From: CAYLPJ01 sp964385465
GTDB taxonomy: Bacteria; Planctomycetota; Phycisphaerae; SM23-33
Assembly (NCBI GenBank): GCA_964385465.1
Contig: CAYLPJ010000001.1
Coordinates: 62,001-126,000, forward strand
DNA length: 64,000 nucleotides
Direction: 5' to 3'
The notes beneath the pieces were generated by a model that had not been told where the DNA came from, did not search any database, and was given only the letters and a program-made list of their open reading frames with translations. Of the stretch, positions 29,002-37,085 are shown piece after piece; positions within the stretch are counted from its first letter, which is position 1; each line of letters opens with the position of its first letter. Both the position numbers and the translations under genes were made by a program.

Positions 29002-29030
29002 TTGACTTCCCCGCCGCGATGGGCGATACT
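29002..29030 (+). promoter_or_regulatory. Promoter of the tRNA-Arg gene
   Basis: TTGACT (29002-29007), a 17-bp spacer and GATACT (29025-29030). This is the closest match to the sigma-70 consensus in the window. Transcription would start near 29037, about 16 nt before the tRNA. Confidence 0.7.
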
Positions 29031-29052
29031 CGCCTCGTTGTTGGACGTACGC

Positions 29053-29125
29053 GCGCCCGTAGCTCAGCGGATAGAGCGCCTGCCTCCGGAGCAGGAAGTC
29101 AGAGGTTCGAATCCTCTCGGGCGTA
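29053..29125 (+). tRNA. tRNA-Arg (anticodon CCG)
   Basis: A full cloverleaf can be drawn. The acceptor 29053-29059 pairs with 29118-29124, with a G-U pair at 1:72. The D stem is GCTC/GAGC, the anticodon stem CCTGC/GCAGG closes the loop CTCCGGA with anticodon CCG, and the T arm has TTCGAAT. It reads CGG arginine codons, common in this GC-rich genome. The CCA end is not encoded. Confidence 0.93.
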
Positions 29126-29294
29126 GTTGGGGGATCTTCGCTCTGCTTTCCGTCATGTGGCGAGCTCACTGGAAACGCCCCCCTTGCAGGGAGCACCAAC
29201 CGCGGCCGCGAAGCAAAGCGGCGTCGGTGCCGCCGCACTTCCCAGGCTGTTGCCGGCTCTGCTGACTGCCGGCGCTACCGGTGTCGGGCCGCGT

Positions 29295-30641
29295 TCAGCC
29301 GTCCAAGGTCCAGCCTTTGCGATACTCCTTGTGCAGCAGGGCGTCGGCCTTGGGGTTGTTGGTGACCTTGCCCGCCTTGCCGTCGTACTGGATCTTCTCG
29401 CCGACGCGATAGGCGACCAGCCCCAGCAGCATCGTCTCGATGGCCGTGCCGCCGTAGTCGAAGTTGCACGTGGTCTTCTTGTCGCCCTTGCAGGCGTTGA
29501 CCCACTCGCCCTGGAAGTGCCCCAGCGGCGGCATGAGGTCTTCCTCGCTCCGCGGCTTGTAGTACGTCATGTCCGCGCCGCCGCCCCAGGGGATGATGAT
29601 CCGCTTGCTGAAGTCCGCGACGATGTGGCCCTTCGTGCCCTTGAACATCGCCCCGTGACCGATCTTCTTCAGGTCCAGCCACTTGCTCGGGCTCTTGGGC
29701 ATCATCCCGCCCTGGTACCAGTGCAGCCGGACGGCCGGACGCCAGTCGTTGGCGGGCAGGTCGAACGCCGTGTGCAGCTCGACCGGCGCGATGTCGGGGT
29801 TGAACTCCTCGCCCTCGCCGGTGGCGGCGGTGGGCAGGCCGGCGTCGATGGCGTTCCACGCCAGATCGATCGTATGGCTGCCCATGTCGCCGATCTGCCC
29901 GGTCCCGAAGTCCCAATACTTGTTCCACGCCAGGCAGCCGCCGAAGTAGCCCGGGTTGTACGGATGGAACGGCGAGGGGCCGATCCAAAGGTCGTAGTGC
30001 AGGTGCTTGGGCGGCTCACCCTTGGCCGGCAAGTAGCTCTTGCCGCGGATCTGCCGGTTGCCCCACGCGTAGACGGTCTGGAGTTCGCCGATCGCGCCGT
30101 CCTTGACCAACTCGGCGACGCGGTCGAAGTTCGGGATCGCGTGGCGCTGCGTGCCGACCTGCGTGGCCAGCTTGCCCTTCTTCTTCAGGTACGCCTCGCG
30201 GACGACGCGGGCCTCGTGGACGCAGTTGCCCAGCGGCTTCTCGCAGTAGATGTGCAGGTCCCGGTTCATCGCCCAGTTGGCCACGAAGGCGTGGGTGTGG
30301 TCCGTCGTCGAGCAGATCACCGCGTCGAGGCCCTTGTGGTCCAGGCACTTCCGCCAGTCGACGTAGTGCTTGGCCTTGGGGAACCGCTCGGCCGCCTTGG
30401 CCAGGTGCTTCTCGTTGACGTCGCAGAGCGCCACGACGTTCTCGCTCTTGATCGACCCCATGTGCGCCCGCGCCCGCCCCCAGGCGCCGACGAGCGCGAC
30501 GTTGAGCTTGTTGTTCGGCGTGTTGGCCCCGAAAAGCGTGCCGCTGGGCAGGATCATCACCCCCGCCCCGGCCGTCGCCGCGGACTTCAGGAACCGCCGC
30601 CTGGAAACGTTCGCCTTCTTCGTCGTCTGCCTGCCAGCCAT
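29295..30641 (-). CDS. Tat-exported Gfo/Idh/MocA-family oxidoreductase
   Basis: 448 residues. A twin-arginine signal R-R-R-F-L-K-S at 14-20 directs the folded, cofactor-loaded enzyme across the membrane. A Rossmann domain follows (V-A-L-V-G-A-W-G-R-A-R-A-H, the glycine loop being altered), then E-K-P-L at 134-137 carrying the catalytic lysine. The C-terminal half is the alpha-beta substrate domain. Such enzymes oxidise or reduce sugars with a tightly bound nicotinamide cofactor. It is divergent from a second, related oxidoreductase with a 171-bp shared upstream region. Confidence 0.92.
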   Translation of the reverse strand: MAGRQTTKKANVSRRRFLKSAATAGAGVMILPSGTLFGANTPNNKLNVALVGAWGRARAHMGSIKSENVVALCDVNEKHLAKAAERFPKAKHYVDWRKCLDHKGLDAVICSTTDHTHAFVANWAMNRDLHIYCEKPLGNCVHEARVVREAYLKKKGKLATQVGTQRHAIPNFDRVAELVKDGAIGELQTVYAWGNRQIRGKSYLPAKGEPPKHLHYDLWIGPSPFHPYNPGYFGGCLAWNKYWDFGTGQIGDMGSHTIDLAWNAIDAGLPTAATGEGEEFNPDIAPVELHTAFDLPANDWRPAVRLHWYQGGMMPKSPSKWLDLKKIGHGAMFKGTKGHIVADFSKRIIIPWGGGADMTYYKPRSEEDLMPPLGHFQGEWVNACKGDKKTTCNFDYGGTAIETMLLGLVAYRVGEKIQYDGKAGKVTNNPKADALLHKEYRKGWTLDG

Positions 30642-30702
30642 GATCGCCTCGCTCTCTCGGTTTCGCGTGTCGGGACGTGCCCCGGGTCTCTCGTGTGCGG
30701 AG

Positions 30703-30731
30703 ATTCTACCGCGCGAGCCCCGCCGGCAAAA
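30703..30731 (-). promoter_or_regulatory. Candidate promoter of the minus-strand oxidoreductase
   Basis: TAGAAT on the minus strand (30708-30703). Two weak -35 options exist: TTGCCG at 15 bp (30729-30724) or TTTTGC at 17 bp (30731-30726). The box has the same GCGGTAGAATC context as the one at 4276. Confidence 0.35.
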
Positions 30732-30812
30732 GGGGACGGCGAACCCGCCGCAACGGACTGCGCCGCCGGCGGTTTCATGGAATGGCGGACGGCACCTCTA
30801 CGGAAAGGGCAC

Positions 30813-32201
30813 ATGATGCACAGCCGGATGGACAGGCGGGCGTTCCTGAAGACGTCGGCGGGGGCGGGCGTGCTGCTGCTGGCGAACGCGGGATCGGCCC
30901 GGGGGTTCGCGGCGAACGAGAAGGTGAACCTCGCGCACGTCGGCTGCGGCGGACGGGGCAAGGAGGTGATGGTCCGCTTCCGCGGCAAGGCGACGGTGGT
31001 GGCGATGTGCGACGTCAACGACGCCAAGGCGGCCATCCGCTACCGCGAGCACCCGGACGTGCCGAAGTTCAAGGACTTCCGCGTCATGCTGGACAAGGCC
31101 GGCAAGGAGATCGACGCGGTGGTGGTGGCCACGCCGGACCACACGCACGCGACGGCCTCGGCGGCGGCGATCCGGGCGGGCAAGCACGTCTACACCGAGA
31201 AGCCGCTGACGCGGACACCGGGAGAATCCCGCGTGCTGCGGGAGCTGGCCCGCAAGCACAAGGTGGCCACGTCCATGGGCAACCAGGGCACCGGCTCGGG
31301 GGGCTACCGGCGGGCGGTCGAGCTGATCCGCGACGGGGCCATCGGCGAGGTCAAGGAAGTGCACGTCTGGTGCGAGGGCCCCGGGCCCCGACGGCTGAAG
31401 CCGCCCACCGAGAAGCAGAAGGTCCCGCCGTACCTCGCGTGGGACCTGTGGCTGGGCCCGGCGGCGGCCAGGCCGTTCCACATCCGCTGGATGGGCTGGC
31501 ACCACTGGCGGGACTTCGGCACGGGGAACCTGGGCAACTGGGCATCGCACTCGGCCAACCTGCCGTTCCGGGCGCTGGCGGTCGATACGCTGTGGGCCGG
31601 CGCCGACGACGATGCCGCCGAGGACGGCCCGGAGATCAAGGTCTCGGCCACACCGGCGGCGGTGAGCAAGGTCGCCTTCCCGCCCCATGAACGGGCCAAG
31701 TGGGAGATTCCCGCCCGAGGCGACCTCCCGCCGATCACGTTCACCTGGTCCCGCGGGCACGATCCCGAGGGGCGGGCCCGCATCGAGAAGGTCATGGGCC
31801 GCAAGCTCGACTGGGGCGACGCCGGCGAGAAGAAGTGGCGGGACTTCGCCGGCTGCCTGGTCGTGGGGACGGAGGGCACGATCTACTCCACAGGGCACAA
31901 TGCCAGCTTCACGTTCCTGGAGGCCGAGAAATTCCGGGACGTCCAGCGGAGCCGCCCCGAGCGGCTGGACGCCTCGCGGGGGCACTTCGACGACTGGCTG
32001 CTGGCGTGCAAGGGCGGCAAGCCGGCGTGGGCGAACTTCGACTACGCCTCGGCCCTGAACGAGTTCCTCCAGGTCGCCAACATCGCCACCCAGTACCCCG
32101 ACGCCACGCTCCACTACGCACCCCGCACCGGCAGGATCACCAACCACCCCGCCGCCGACGCCCTCGTCCGCCCGCAGTACCACCAGAGCTGGGCGCTGTA
32201 G
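30813..32201 (+). CDS. Tat-exported Gfo/Idh/MocA-family oxidoreductase (second copy)
   Basis: 462 residues with a twin-arginine signal R-R-A-F-L-K at 8-13. The Rossmann glycine loop is clear (H-V-G-C-G-G-R-G-K), and E-K-P-L is at 129-132. It differs clearly from its divergent neighbour, so the two are not a recent duplication. ATG 30813 has an AAAGG stretch upstream; a second ATG follows directly at 30816. It precedes the ThuA-DUF1080 gene by 20 bp. This pairing suggests oxidation of a glycoside to its 3-keto form before cleavage by the DUF1080 part. Confidence 0.92.
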   Translation: MMHSRMDRRAFLKTSAGAGVLLLANAGSARGFAANEKVNLAHVGCGGRGKEVMVRFRGKATVVAMCDVNDAKAAIRYREHPDVPKFKDFRVMLDKAGKEIDAVVVATPDHTHATASAAAIRAGKHVYTEKPLTRTPGESRVLRELARKHKVATSMGNQGTGSGGYRRAVELIRDGAIGEVKEVHVWCEGPGPRRLKPPTEKQKVPPYLAWDLWLGPAAARPFHIRWMGWHHWRDFGTGNLGNWASHSANLPFRALAVDTLWAGADDDAAEDGPEIKVSATPAAVSKVAFPPHERAKWEIPARGDLPPITFTWSRGHDPEGRARIEKVMGRKLDWGDAGEKKWRDFAGCLVVGTEGTIYSTGHNASFTFLEAEKFRDVQRSRPERLDASRGHFDDWLLACKGGKPAWANFDYASALNEFLQVANIATQYPDATLHYAPRTGRITNHPAADALVRPQYHQSWAL

Positions 32202-32221
32202 AGGGCATGAAAGGAAACGCC

Positions 32222-33838
32222 GTGATTGCACCGAGAACCGCCACCATCGCACTGATCGCTCTGCTGTCCGCGGCCCCGCTCTTCGCTGCCGAGGAGGCGA
32301 TCCCGAAGCATCGGCTGAAGGAGATCGTCGCGGCGGCGCCCGGAGAGCCGGCGGCAAAGCCGAAGGAGACGCGACGGGTGCTGATCTTCAACACGCCGCC
32401 GCACCTGATGCCCAAGGACCCGCACAGGGGCTACTGCATTCCCTACGGCACGGCGGCGTTCCGCGTGCTCGGGGAGAAGTCCGGGGCCTACCAGCCCGTC
32501 GTCAGCGACGACCTCGCCATGCTCCTGCCCGAGCGGATCGGGGACTTCGACGCCATCGTCCTGAACAACACCTGCCATGCGTGGACGCAGCCGACCGACG
32601 AGCAGATGACCAGGCCGGCGTTCCGCAAGCTCGCCGCCGACAAGCAGGCGGCCGAGAAGGCGATCCGCGAGGGCTTCATCGACTACGTTCGCGACGGCGG
32701 CGGGCTGGTGGTGGTGCACTTCGGCATCGCCCTGGCCCGCAAGTGGCCCGCCTTCGCGGAGATGGTCGGCGCGACGTTCACCGGGCATCCGTGGAACGAG
32801 GAGATCGGCGTGACCGTCGAGGAACCGGACCATCCGCTGACGGCGGCATTCGACGGCAGGCGCTTCCGCATCGCCGACGAGATCTACCAGTACGGCAAGC
32901 AGTACAGCCGCGAGAAGGTCCGCGTGCTGCTCTCGCTGGACCCGGCGCGAACGAACATGGGCGTCCGGTGGATTCACCGCAAAGACAACGACTTCGCCCT
33001 CGCGTGGGTCCGCAGCTTCGACAAGGGGCGCATCTTCAACTGCTCCTTCGGGCACCGTTCGCAGATCTACTCCGACCCGCGCATCCTGCGGATGTACCTC
33101 GACGCCATTCAGTTTGCCGCCGGCGACCTCGACGCCCCCGCCGCACCGCGCCCGGGGACACCCAAGCATGACATCCCCGGCACCGAGCCCGCTCCCGGAC
33201 GCGAAGGGTTCGTCAGCCTCTTCAACGGTCGGGACCTCGCCGGCTGGACCTCCACCGGCGACGCGAATGTCTGGTCCGTCCGCGACGGGGCGATCACCGG
33301 CGTCAGCAAGGCCGGGTCGCTGGTCAAGGAGAACACCTTCCTGGTCTGGAAGGACGAGATCGAGAACTTCGAGCTGTTCGCGAAGTTCCGGCTTGTCGGC
33401 GGGAACTCGGGCATCTACTACCGCGCGGCCAGGCGCCGCCCCGGTCGCAAGGGCGAGGCCCTCGTCGGACCGCAGGCGGACTTCTCCGCCGACCACCGCT
33501 GGACCGGCGAGATCATGGAATACAAGCTCCGCGGCGAGCTGGCCAAGTGCGGGCAAGACGTGACCATCGACGCCGACGGCAAGCGGACGGTGAAGTCCCT
33601 GGCCGAGCCGAAGGACCTGCTGTCGGGCATCGACCTGACGGAGTGGAACGAGTACCACATCCTCGCCGACGGCGGGACCGTGACGCTGGCGATCAACGGG
33701 CGGACGATGTGCAAGCTCGAGGACAACGACCCCAAGCGCCCCAAGCGTGGCTGGCTTGGCCTCCAGGTCCACCGGGGCCCGGCGATGACGGTGCAGTTCA
33801 AGGACATCCACCTCAAGCGACTACCCCCCTCCAAATAG
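32222..33838 (+). CDS. Secreted ThuA-like domain fused to DUF1080 (3-keto-glycoside hydrolase-type)
   Basis: 538 residues. The start at GTG 32222 is preferred because AAAGGA lies 6 nt upstream; ATG 32207 is an alternative. The signal peptide has the core ATIALIALLSAAPLFA. Residues about 50-300 form a ThuA-like, flavodoxin-fold domain (V-L-I-F-N-T-P-P and G-G-G-L-V-V-V-H near 170). Residues about 325-535 form DUF1080, starting F-V-S-L-F-N-G-R-D-L-A-G-W and ending in a concanavalin-like strand set. DUF1080 proteins are reported as 3-keto-disaccharide hydrolases or lyases. The gene follows an oxidoreductase that could supply such a substrate. Confidence 0.85.
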   Translation: MIAPRTATIALIALLSAAPLFAAEEAIPKHRLKEIVAAAPGEPAAKPKETRRVLIFNTPPHLMPKDPHRGYCIPYGTAAFRVLGEKSGAYQPVVSDDLAMLLPERIGDFDAIVLNNTCHAWTQPTDEQMTRPAFRKLAADKQAAEKAIREGFIDYVRDGGGLVVVHFGIALARKWPAFAEMVGATFTGHPWNEEIGVTVEEPDHPLTAAFDGRRFRIADEIYQYGKQYSREKVRVLLSLDPARTNMGVRWIHRKDNDFALAWVRSFDKGRIFNCSFGHRSQIYSDPRILRMYLDAIQFAAGDLDAPAAPRPGTPKHDIPGTEPAPGREGFVSLFNGRDLAGWTSTGDANVWSVRDGAITGVSKAGSLVKENTFLVWKDEIENFELFAKFRLVGGNSGIYYRAARRRPGRKGEALVGPQADFSADHRWTGEIMEYKLRGELAKCGQDVTIDADGKRTVKSLAEPKDLLSGIDLTEWNEYHILADGGTVTLAINGRTMCKLEDNDPKRPKRGWLGLQVHRGPAMTVQFKDIHLKRLPPSK

Positions 33839-33857
33839 GACGAACGCCCCATGGCGG

Positions 33858-33907
33858 CGCCGGTGTGTCGGTTCTGTCCACCCCCCCGGACAGTGGACAC
33901 GCCGGCG
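33858..33907 (+). terminator. Extended hairpin after the ThuA-DUF1080 gene
   Basis: Outer arms 33858-33869 and 33896-33907 pair over 12 bp with one G-T wobble. Inside, CTGTCC (33874-33879) pairs with GGACAG (33888-33893) around a C-rich loop. The stem is followed by TCGTTT, so it may terminate the plus-strand operon. The T tract is short, so another role is possible. Confidence 0.5.
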
Positions 33908-33914
33908 TCGTTTA

Positions 33915-33988
33915 ATCTGTAAACACAACCATAGCAACTGTTTACATCACAGATAGCTCCTGTCCACTCTGCGGGCAAGGTGTACACC
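33915..33988. promoter_or_regulatory. AT-richer intergenic patch with inverted repeats
   Basis: TGTAAACA (33918-33925) and TGTTTACA (33939-33946) form a perfect 8-bp inverted repeat with 13 bp between. It is flanked by ATCTGT (33915-33920) and ACAGAT (33949-33954). A perfect 10-bp palindrome, GGTGTACACC, lies at 33979-33988. All sit upstream of the secreted cassette that starts at 34137. The pattern fits dimeric regulator sites. Confidence 0.45.
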
Positions 33989-34136
33989 GTACTCGCGTCG
34001 TGCCGGAGACCCACCCGCGGGGACAAGGGGTTCGGGCGGACGCGGCAATCAAGTCACCTGCCGCCCCGGCCGATAGGTCCGAGGAGGGGGCTCGTATGCG
34101 TCGGCCCCACAGGGCGAGCGGCGCAAGGAGGCGGAC

Positions 34137-35090
34137 ATGCGTGCACTGCTGCGTGGGGCCGGGTCGGTCGCGGTCTGGGTGGTGGCGGCCTCTGCGGTCG
34201 GCGGCACGGCGGGTGAGAAACCCCGCACGCCGGACCTGGCGAGGACCTACAGTGACCGCGAGCGGGGATATCGTATATCTTACCCTGAAAATTGGACTTG
34301 CGAGCTCAGGGAGGGCCAGCTCGCCCTCTCCGGCCCCGAGGGCAGCCCGGCGTGGTTCACGCACCTCGGCGTCGCCGTCGCGGCCACCGCCTCGGGCGGC
34401 GGGGAGCACAAGGACGCCGACGCCCTGATGGCCCACCTGCGGGGCAAGCTGGCGGCGGGGGGGCGGGAGGCGAGCTTCGGCCCCGTTCGGCGAAGCCCCT
34501 ACGACCTGGACGGCGTGACCGTCGAGGCCCGGCTGATGCTGGCCGCCTACAAGCGGCCCGACCGCGACCTGGCCATGCGAACGCTGGTGCTGCTGCTGAC
34601 GGCCCCCGACGGCGGACGGGTCTACGCCCTTACCTACACCGCCCCGCTGGCGTGGAAGGGCCGGGCCATCTACGAGCCCTGCCTGCCGACGGCGTCGGCG
34701 ATCATGAACTCCTTCCGCCTGACCGGCGCGGCGCCCGGTGGCGCCCAGGAAGCGCTGACCGCGACGGCATCGAGGCCGAAGCCGCCGCCCCCCCTCCGCG
34801 TGGTTACCGCCGAGGGCAAGCCCGCGCGGGGCGCAGGAGCGGTCGTCTTGGCCGGGGAGCGGGCGCTGGTCGAGATCGGCTGCGACGGGCTGGTCAGCTT
34901 CGACGAGCTCCCCCCGGGCCGCTACGTGGCCACGACACTGTGGTCCGGATACCGCAAGGTCCGGCAGATGCTCATCATACGAACCGGCGAGGCCCCGATC
35001 ATCCGCCTGCCGGACGCCGCGGAGGCACCGGCGGCCATCGGCGAGGGCCTCGCTCGCCCAGGGGACCGCTCACGGGAGGGTTCGCCATGA
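34137..35090 (+). CDS. Secreted protein of unknown function, first gene of a two-gene cassette
   Basis: 317 residues. ATG 34137 has AGGAGG 5 nt upstream. A signal peptide (about 1-25) precedes a domain that begins Y-S-D-R-E-R-G-Y-R-I-S-Y-P-E-N-W, the opening pattern of PsbP-like or DUF1795-type beta folds. The domain runs to about residue 195. A proline linker follows, then a ~75-residue strand-rich region resembling a carboxypeptidase-regulatory fold (L-P-P-G-R-Y-V-A). The stop overlaps the next ATG by 4 bp (ATGA), so the two genes are coupled. No function can be assigned. Confidence 0.65.
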   Translation: MRALLRGAGSVAVWVVAASAVGGTAGEKPRTPDLARTYSDRERGYRISYPENWTCELREGQLALSGPEGSPAWFTHLGVAVAATASGGGEHKDADALMAHLRGKLAAGGREASFGPVRRSPYDLDGVTVEARLMLAAYKRPDRDLAMRTLVLLLTAPDGGRVYALTYTAPLAWKGRAIYEPCLPTASAIMNSFRLTGAAPGGAQEALTATASRPKPPPPLRVVTAEGKPARGAGAVVLAGERALVEIGCDGLVSFDELPPGRYVATTLWSGYRKVRQMLIIRTGEAPIIRLPDAAEAPAAIGEGLARPGDRSREGSP

Positions 35091-36904
35091 ACCGCACCAT
35101 CACGCTGGCCGCGGCCCTGGCGGTCGTTGCAGCCCTGGCGCCGCCATCCCACGCGGCCGGGGCAGACCGTTTCGACGCCGCGCTCCAGGAGGCCCTGGCC
35201 GAAATCCAGGCCCGGCCTGATCTTACCGACGCCGAGGAGGCGGCCGCCAGGCTCGACGCGATGAAGTCCGTGATGTCTGCCGCCGACGCGATGGGCAAGG
35301 GGCTGGAGGACCTCCAGGCCTGGACCGAGACCGTCCGCCACACGGGGCTGTGCTTCGACCACGACTTCGAGGGCCTCGACAAGGTCGCCGGGTGGATCGA
35401 TAACGTACGTGATAAGCAGTGGTTCCAGTCATTCCGCGAGGCCACGCGAGTCGGCGGGCAGCTCCACAAGGCCGCCGGTCGCGCCTCGGCCGCCCGCGTC
35501 GCCCTCGCCAAGGCCCGCAAGGTCCTCACCGAGCAGCGCGACCTCCCGACGGGGGCCAGGAAGTCCCTGGCGGCGCTGGTGGTGCTCGGGGAGGCCCTCA
35601 AGCAGGCCGGGGACGTACCGGGGCTGGGCAAGTGCCTGGAAGCCTACGGCCAGGTCACCGACAAGCTGATCGGCGTCGTGGACAAGACGCGGGAGAAGAT
35701 CGTCTACGGCATCAACGACGGGCACGTGATGGGCAAGGACCTGCCGGAGCTGGCGGGCCTGCCGAAGAACGTCAGCACGGTCGGCTACCAGCGGACGGAC
35801 CTGTGGCGGCGCGGCCTGCCGGTCGTCCGCGGCGTGCAGGACCACGGCGCCCACGAGTTCTTCCTCCGCGGGGACGGCGGGCTCTGGGTGAAGCTCTCCA
35901 AGGCCGATTACGAGAAGGCCCGCGCGGTCGCCGCCCACTGGATGGTCACCCACAAGGGCAAGCCGCCCAAGCCCAACGAGGTCCTCCGGCTGCTCAACGA
36001 CGACGACGCCCGCAGCGCCCTCGCCCGCGACGCCGACGACGAGGTGCGCTGGATCCTCCACAAGAAGCGCATCCGCCGGGTGATGGTCGATCCCGACAAG
36101 CCCCTCCGCGAGGCAGTCCGCGAGTTCGACGCCGTCGAGCGGACCGTCCGCGGCTGGGCCGACGAACTCGGCGTGCCCATGGACCGCCCGGCCGTCGACG
36201 CCGCCGTCCGCCTGCACCTGCTCGACCCCCAGTGGGCACAGCGATGGTTCCGTGCCAAGGTCTACCGCCTCTACCCCGAGGTCCGCCAGGCCATGGAGCG
36301 CAAGGGCTTTGATCCCGACACCGCGGACATCGACGCCCTCAAGGCCGCCATGGGACAGTACCGCAGGTACGTCGCCGACGTCGCCGCCGGACGCCGCAAG
36401 GCGATCGACTTCTCCGCCCCGGCCGGGCCCGTCGCCGACACCCGGCGACCGGCGGCCCCGCCGACCCCGCAGCCCGGGCCGAAGCTTCCCCCCGGCCGAT
36501 CCGAGCGGGATGCCGAGCTGACGCGGACGGCCCCGCCGCCGTCGGCCGAGGGAAAGCGCCCGGACCGCTCGGCCATCCTGGCCTGGCGAGACCGGCAGGT
36601 CGCCGCTCTCCGCCGCCGGATGGCCGACGACCCCCTCCGCGCCGCCAACAAGCGGGCCGCCCTGGCCGGGGTGGGCAAGGCGAAGAAGCTCACCTGCGCC
36701 AAGTGCGGGTTCAGCGGCAAGCACTGGTGGATCGAGAATTCCTGGTCCTGCCCGCGATGCGAGTTCTGCACCACCGTCCAGGACCGCAAGCGCCCCGACG
36801 GCCTGACCTACCGCCAGTACGCCGCCGCCCGCATGAAGGTCTACGAGGACAAGATCGCCGCCGTCCGCGCCGAAGCCCAGCGCCTGCTGACGGGCAAGAG
36901 GTAG
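35087..36904 (+). CDS. Secreted helical protein with C-terminal zinc ribbon, unknown function
   Basis: 605 residues starting at ATG 35087, with GGGAGGG 6 nt upstream. After the signal peptide (about 1-24, ending S-H-A-A-G) there are long alpha-helical regions (about 30-210). A mixed middle domain holds W- and H-rich motifs near 250-290, followed by a proline-rich linker (about 445-480). Near the end, Cys537, Cys540, Cys555, Cys558 and Cys561 form a C-x2-C-x14-C-x2-C-x2-C zinc-ribbon pattern. Zinc ribbons are uncommon on exported proteins. I do not recognise the family. It is translationally coupled to the upstream secreted protein. Confidence 0.65.
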   Translation: MNRTITLAAALAVVAALAPPSHAAGADRFDAALQEALAEIQARPDLTDAEEAAARLDAMKSVMSAADAMGKGLEDLQAWTETVRHTGLCFDHDFEGLDKVAGWIDNVRDKQWFQSFREATRVGGQLHKAAGRASAARVALAKARKVLTEQRDLPTGARKSLAALVVLGEALKQAGDVPGLGKCLEAYGQVTDKLIGVVDKTREKIVYGINDGHVMGKDLPELAGLPKNVSTVGYQRTDLWRRGLPVVRGVQDHGAHEFFLRGDGGLWVKLSKADYEKARAVAAHWMVTHKGKPPKPNEVLRLLNDDDARSALARDADDEVRWILHKKRIRRVMVDPDKPLREAVREFDAVERTVRGWADELGVPMDRPAVDAAVRLHLLDPQWAQRWFRAKVYRLYPEVRQAMERKGFDPDTADIDALKAAMGQYRRYVADVAAGRRKAIDFSAPAGPVADTRRPAAPPTPQPGPKLPPGRSERDAELTRTAPPPSAEGKRPDRSAILAWRDRQVAALRRRMADDPLRAANKRAALAGVGKAKKLTCAKCGFSGKHWWIENSWSCPRCEFCTTVQDRKRPDGLTYRQYAAARMKVYEDKIAAVRAEAQRLLTGKR

Positions 36905-37085
36905 CGGAGAGACGCAAAGCCACGATGGCCGGCGCTGGCAGGGAGCACGTCGCGGCAGGCGTGGGCTGGCCGGGCACGGGGACGCCCCGCGCCTCCCGCG
37001 AAACCGGCGATCGCATCGCCGTACTCCATGGCCTCGCTCCCTTCGGCGACACCGCGGCCGGGCGGGCGCCGGTTCCCCGTCGCGC
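36903..37085. other. Intergenic stretch with a degenerate dispersed-repeat motif
   Basis: No gene is seen. Immediately after the stop of the zinc-ribbon gene, 36907-36924 reads GAGAGACGCAAAGCCACG, which resembles a motif I recall as recurring between genes in many environmental genomes. Its function is unknown. Confidence 0.3.
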
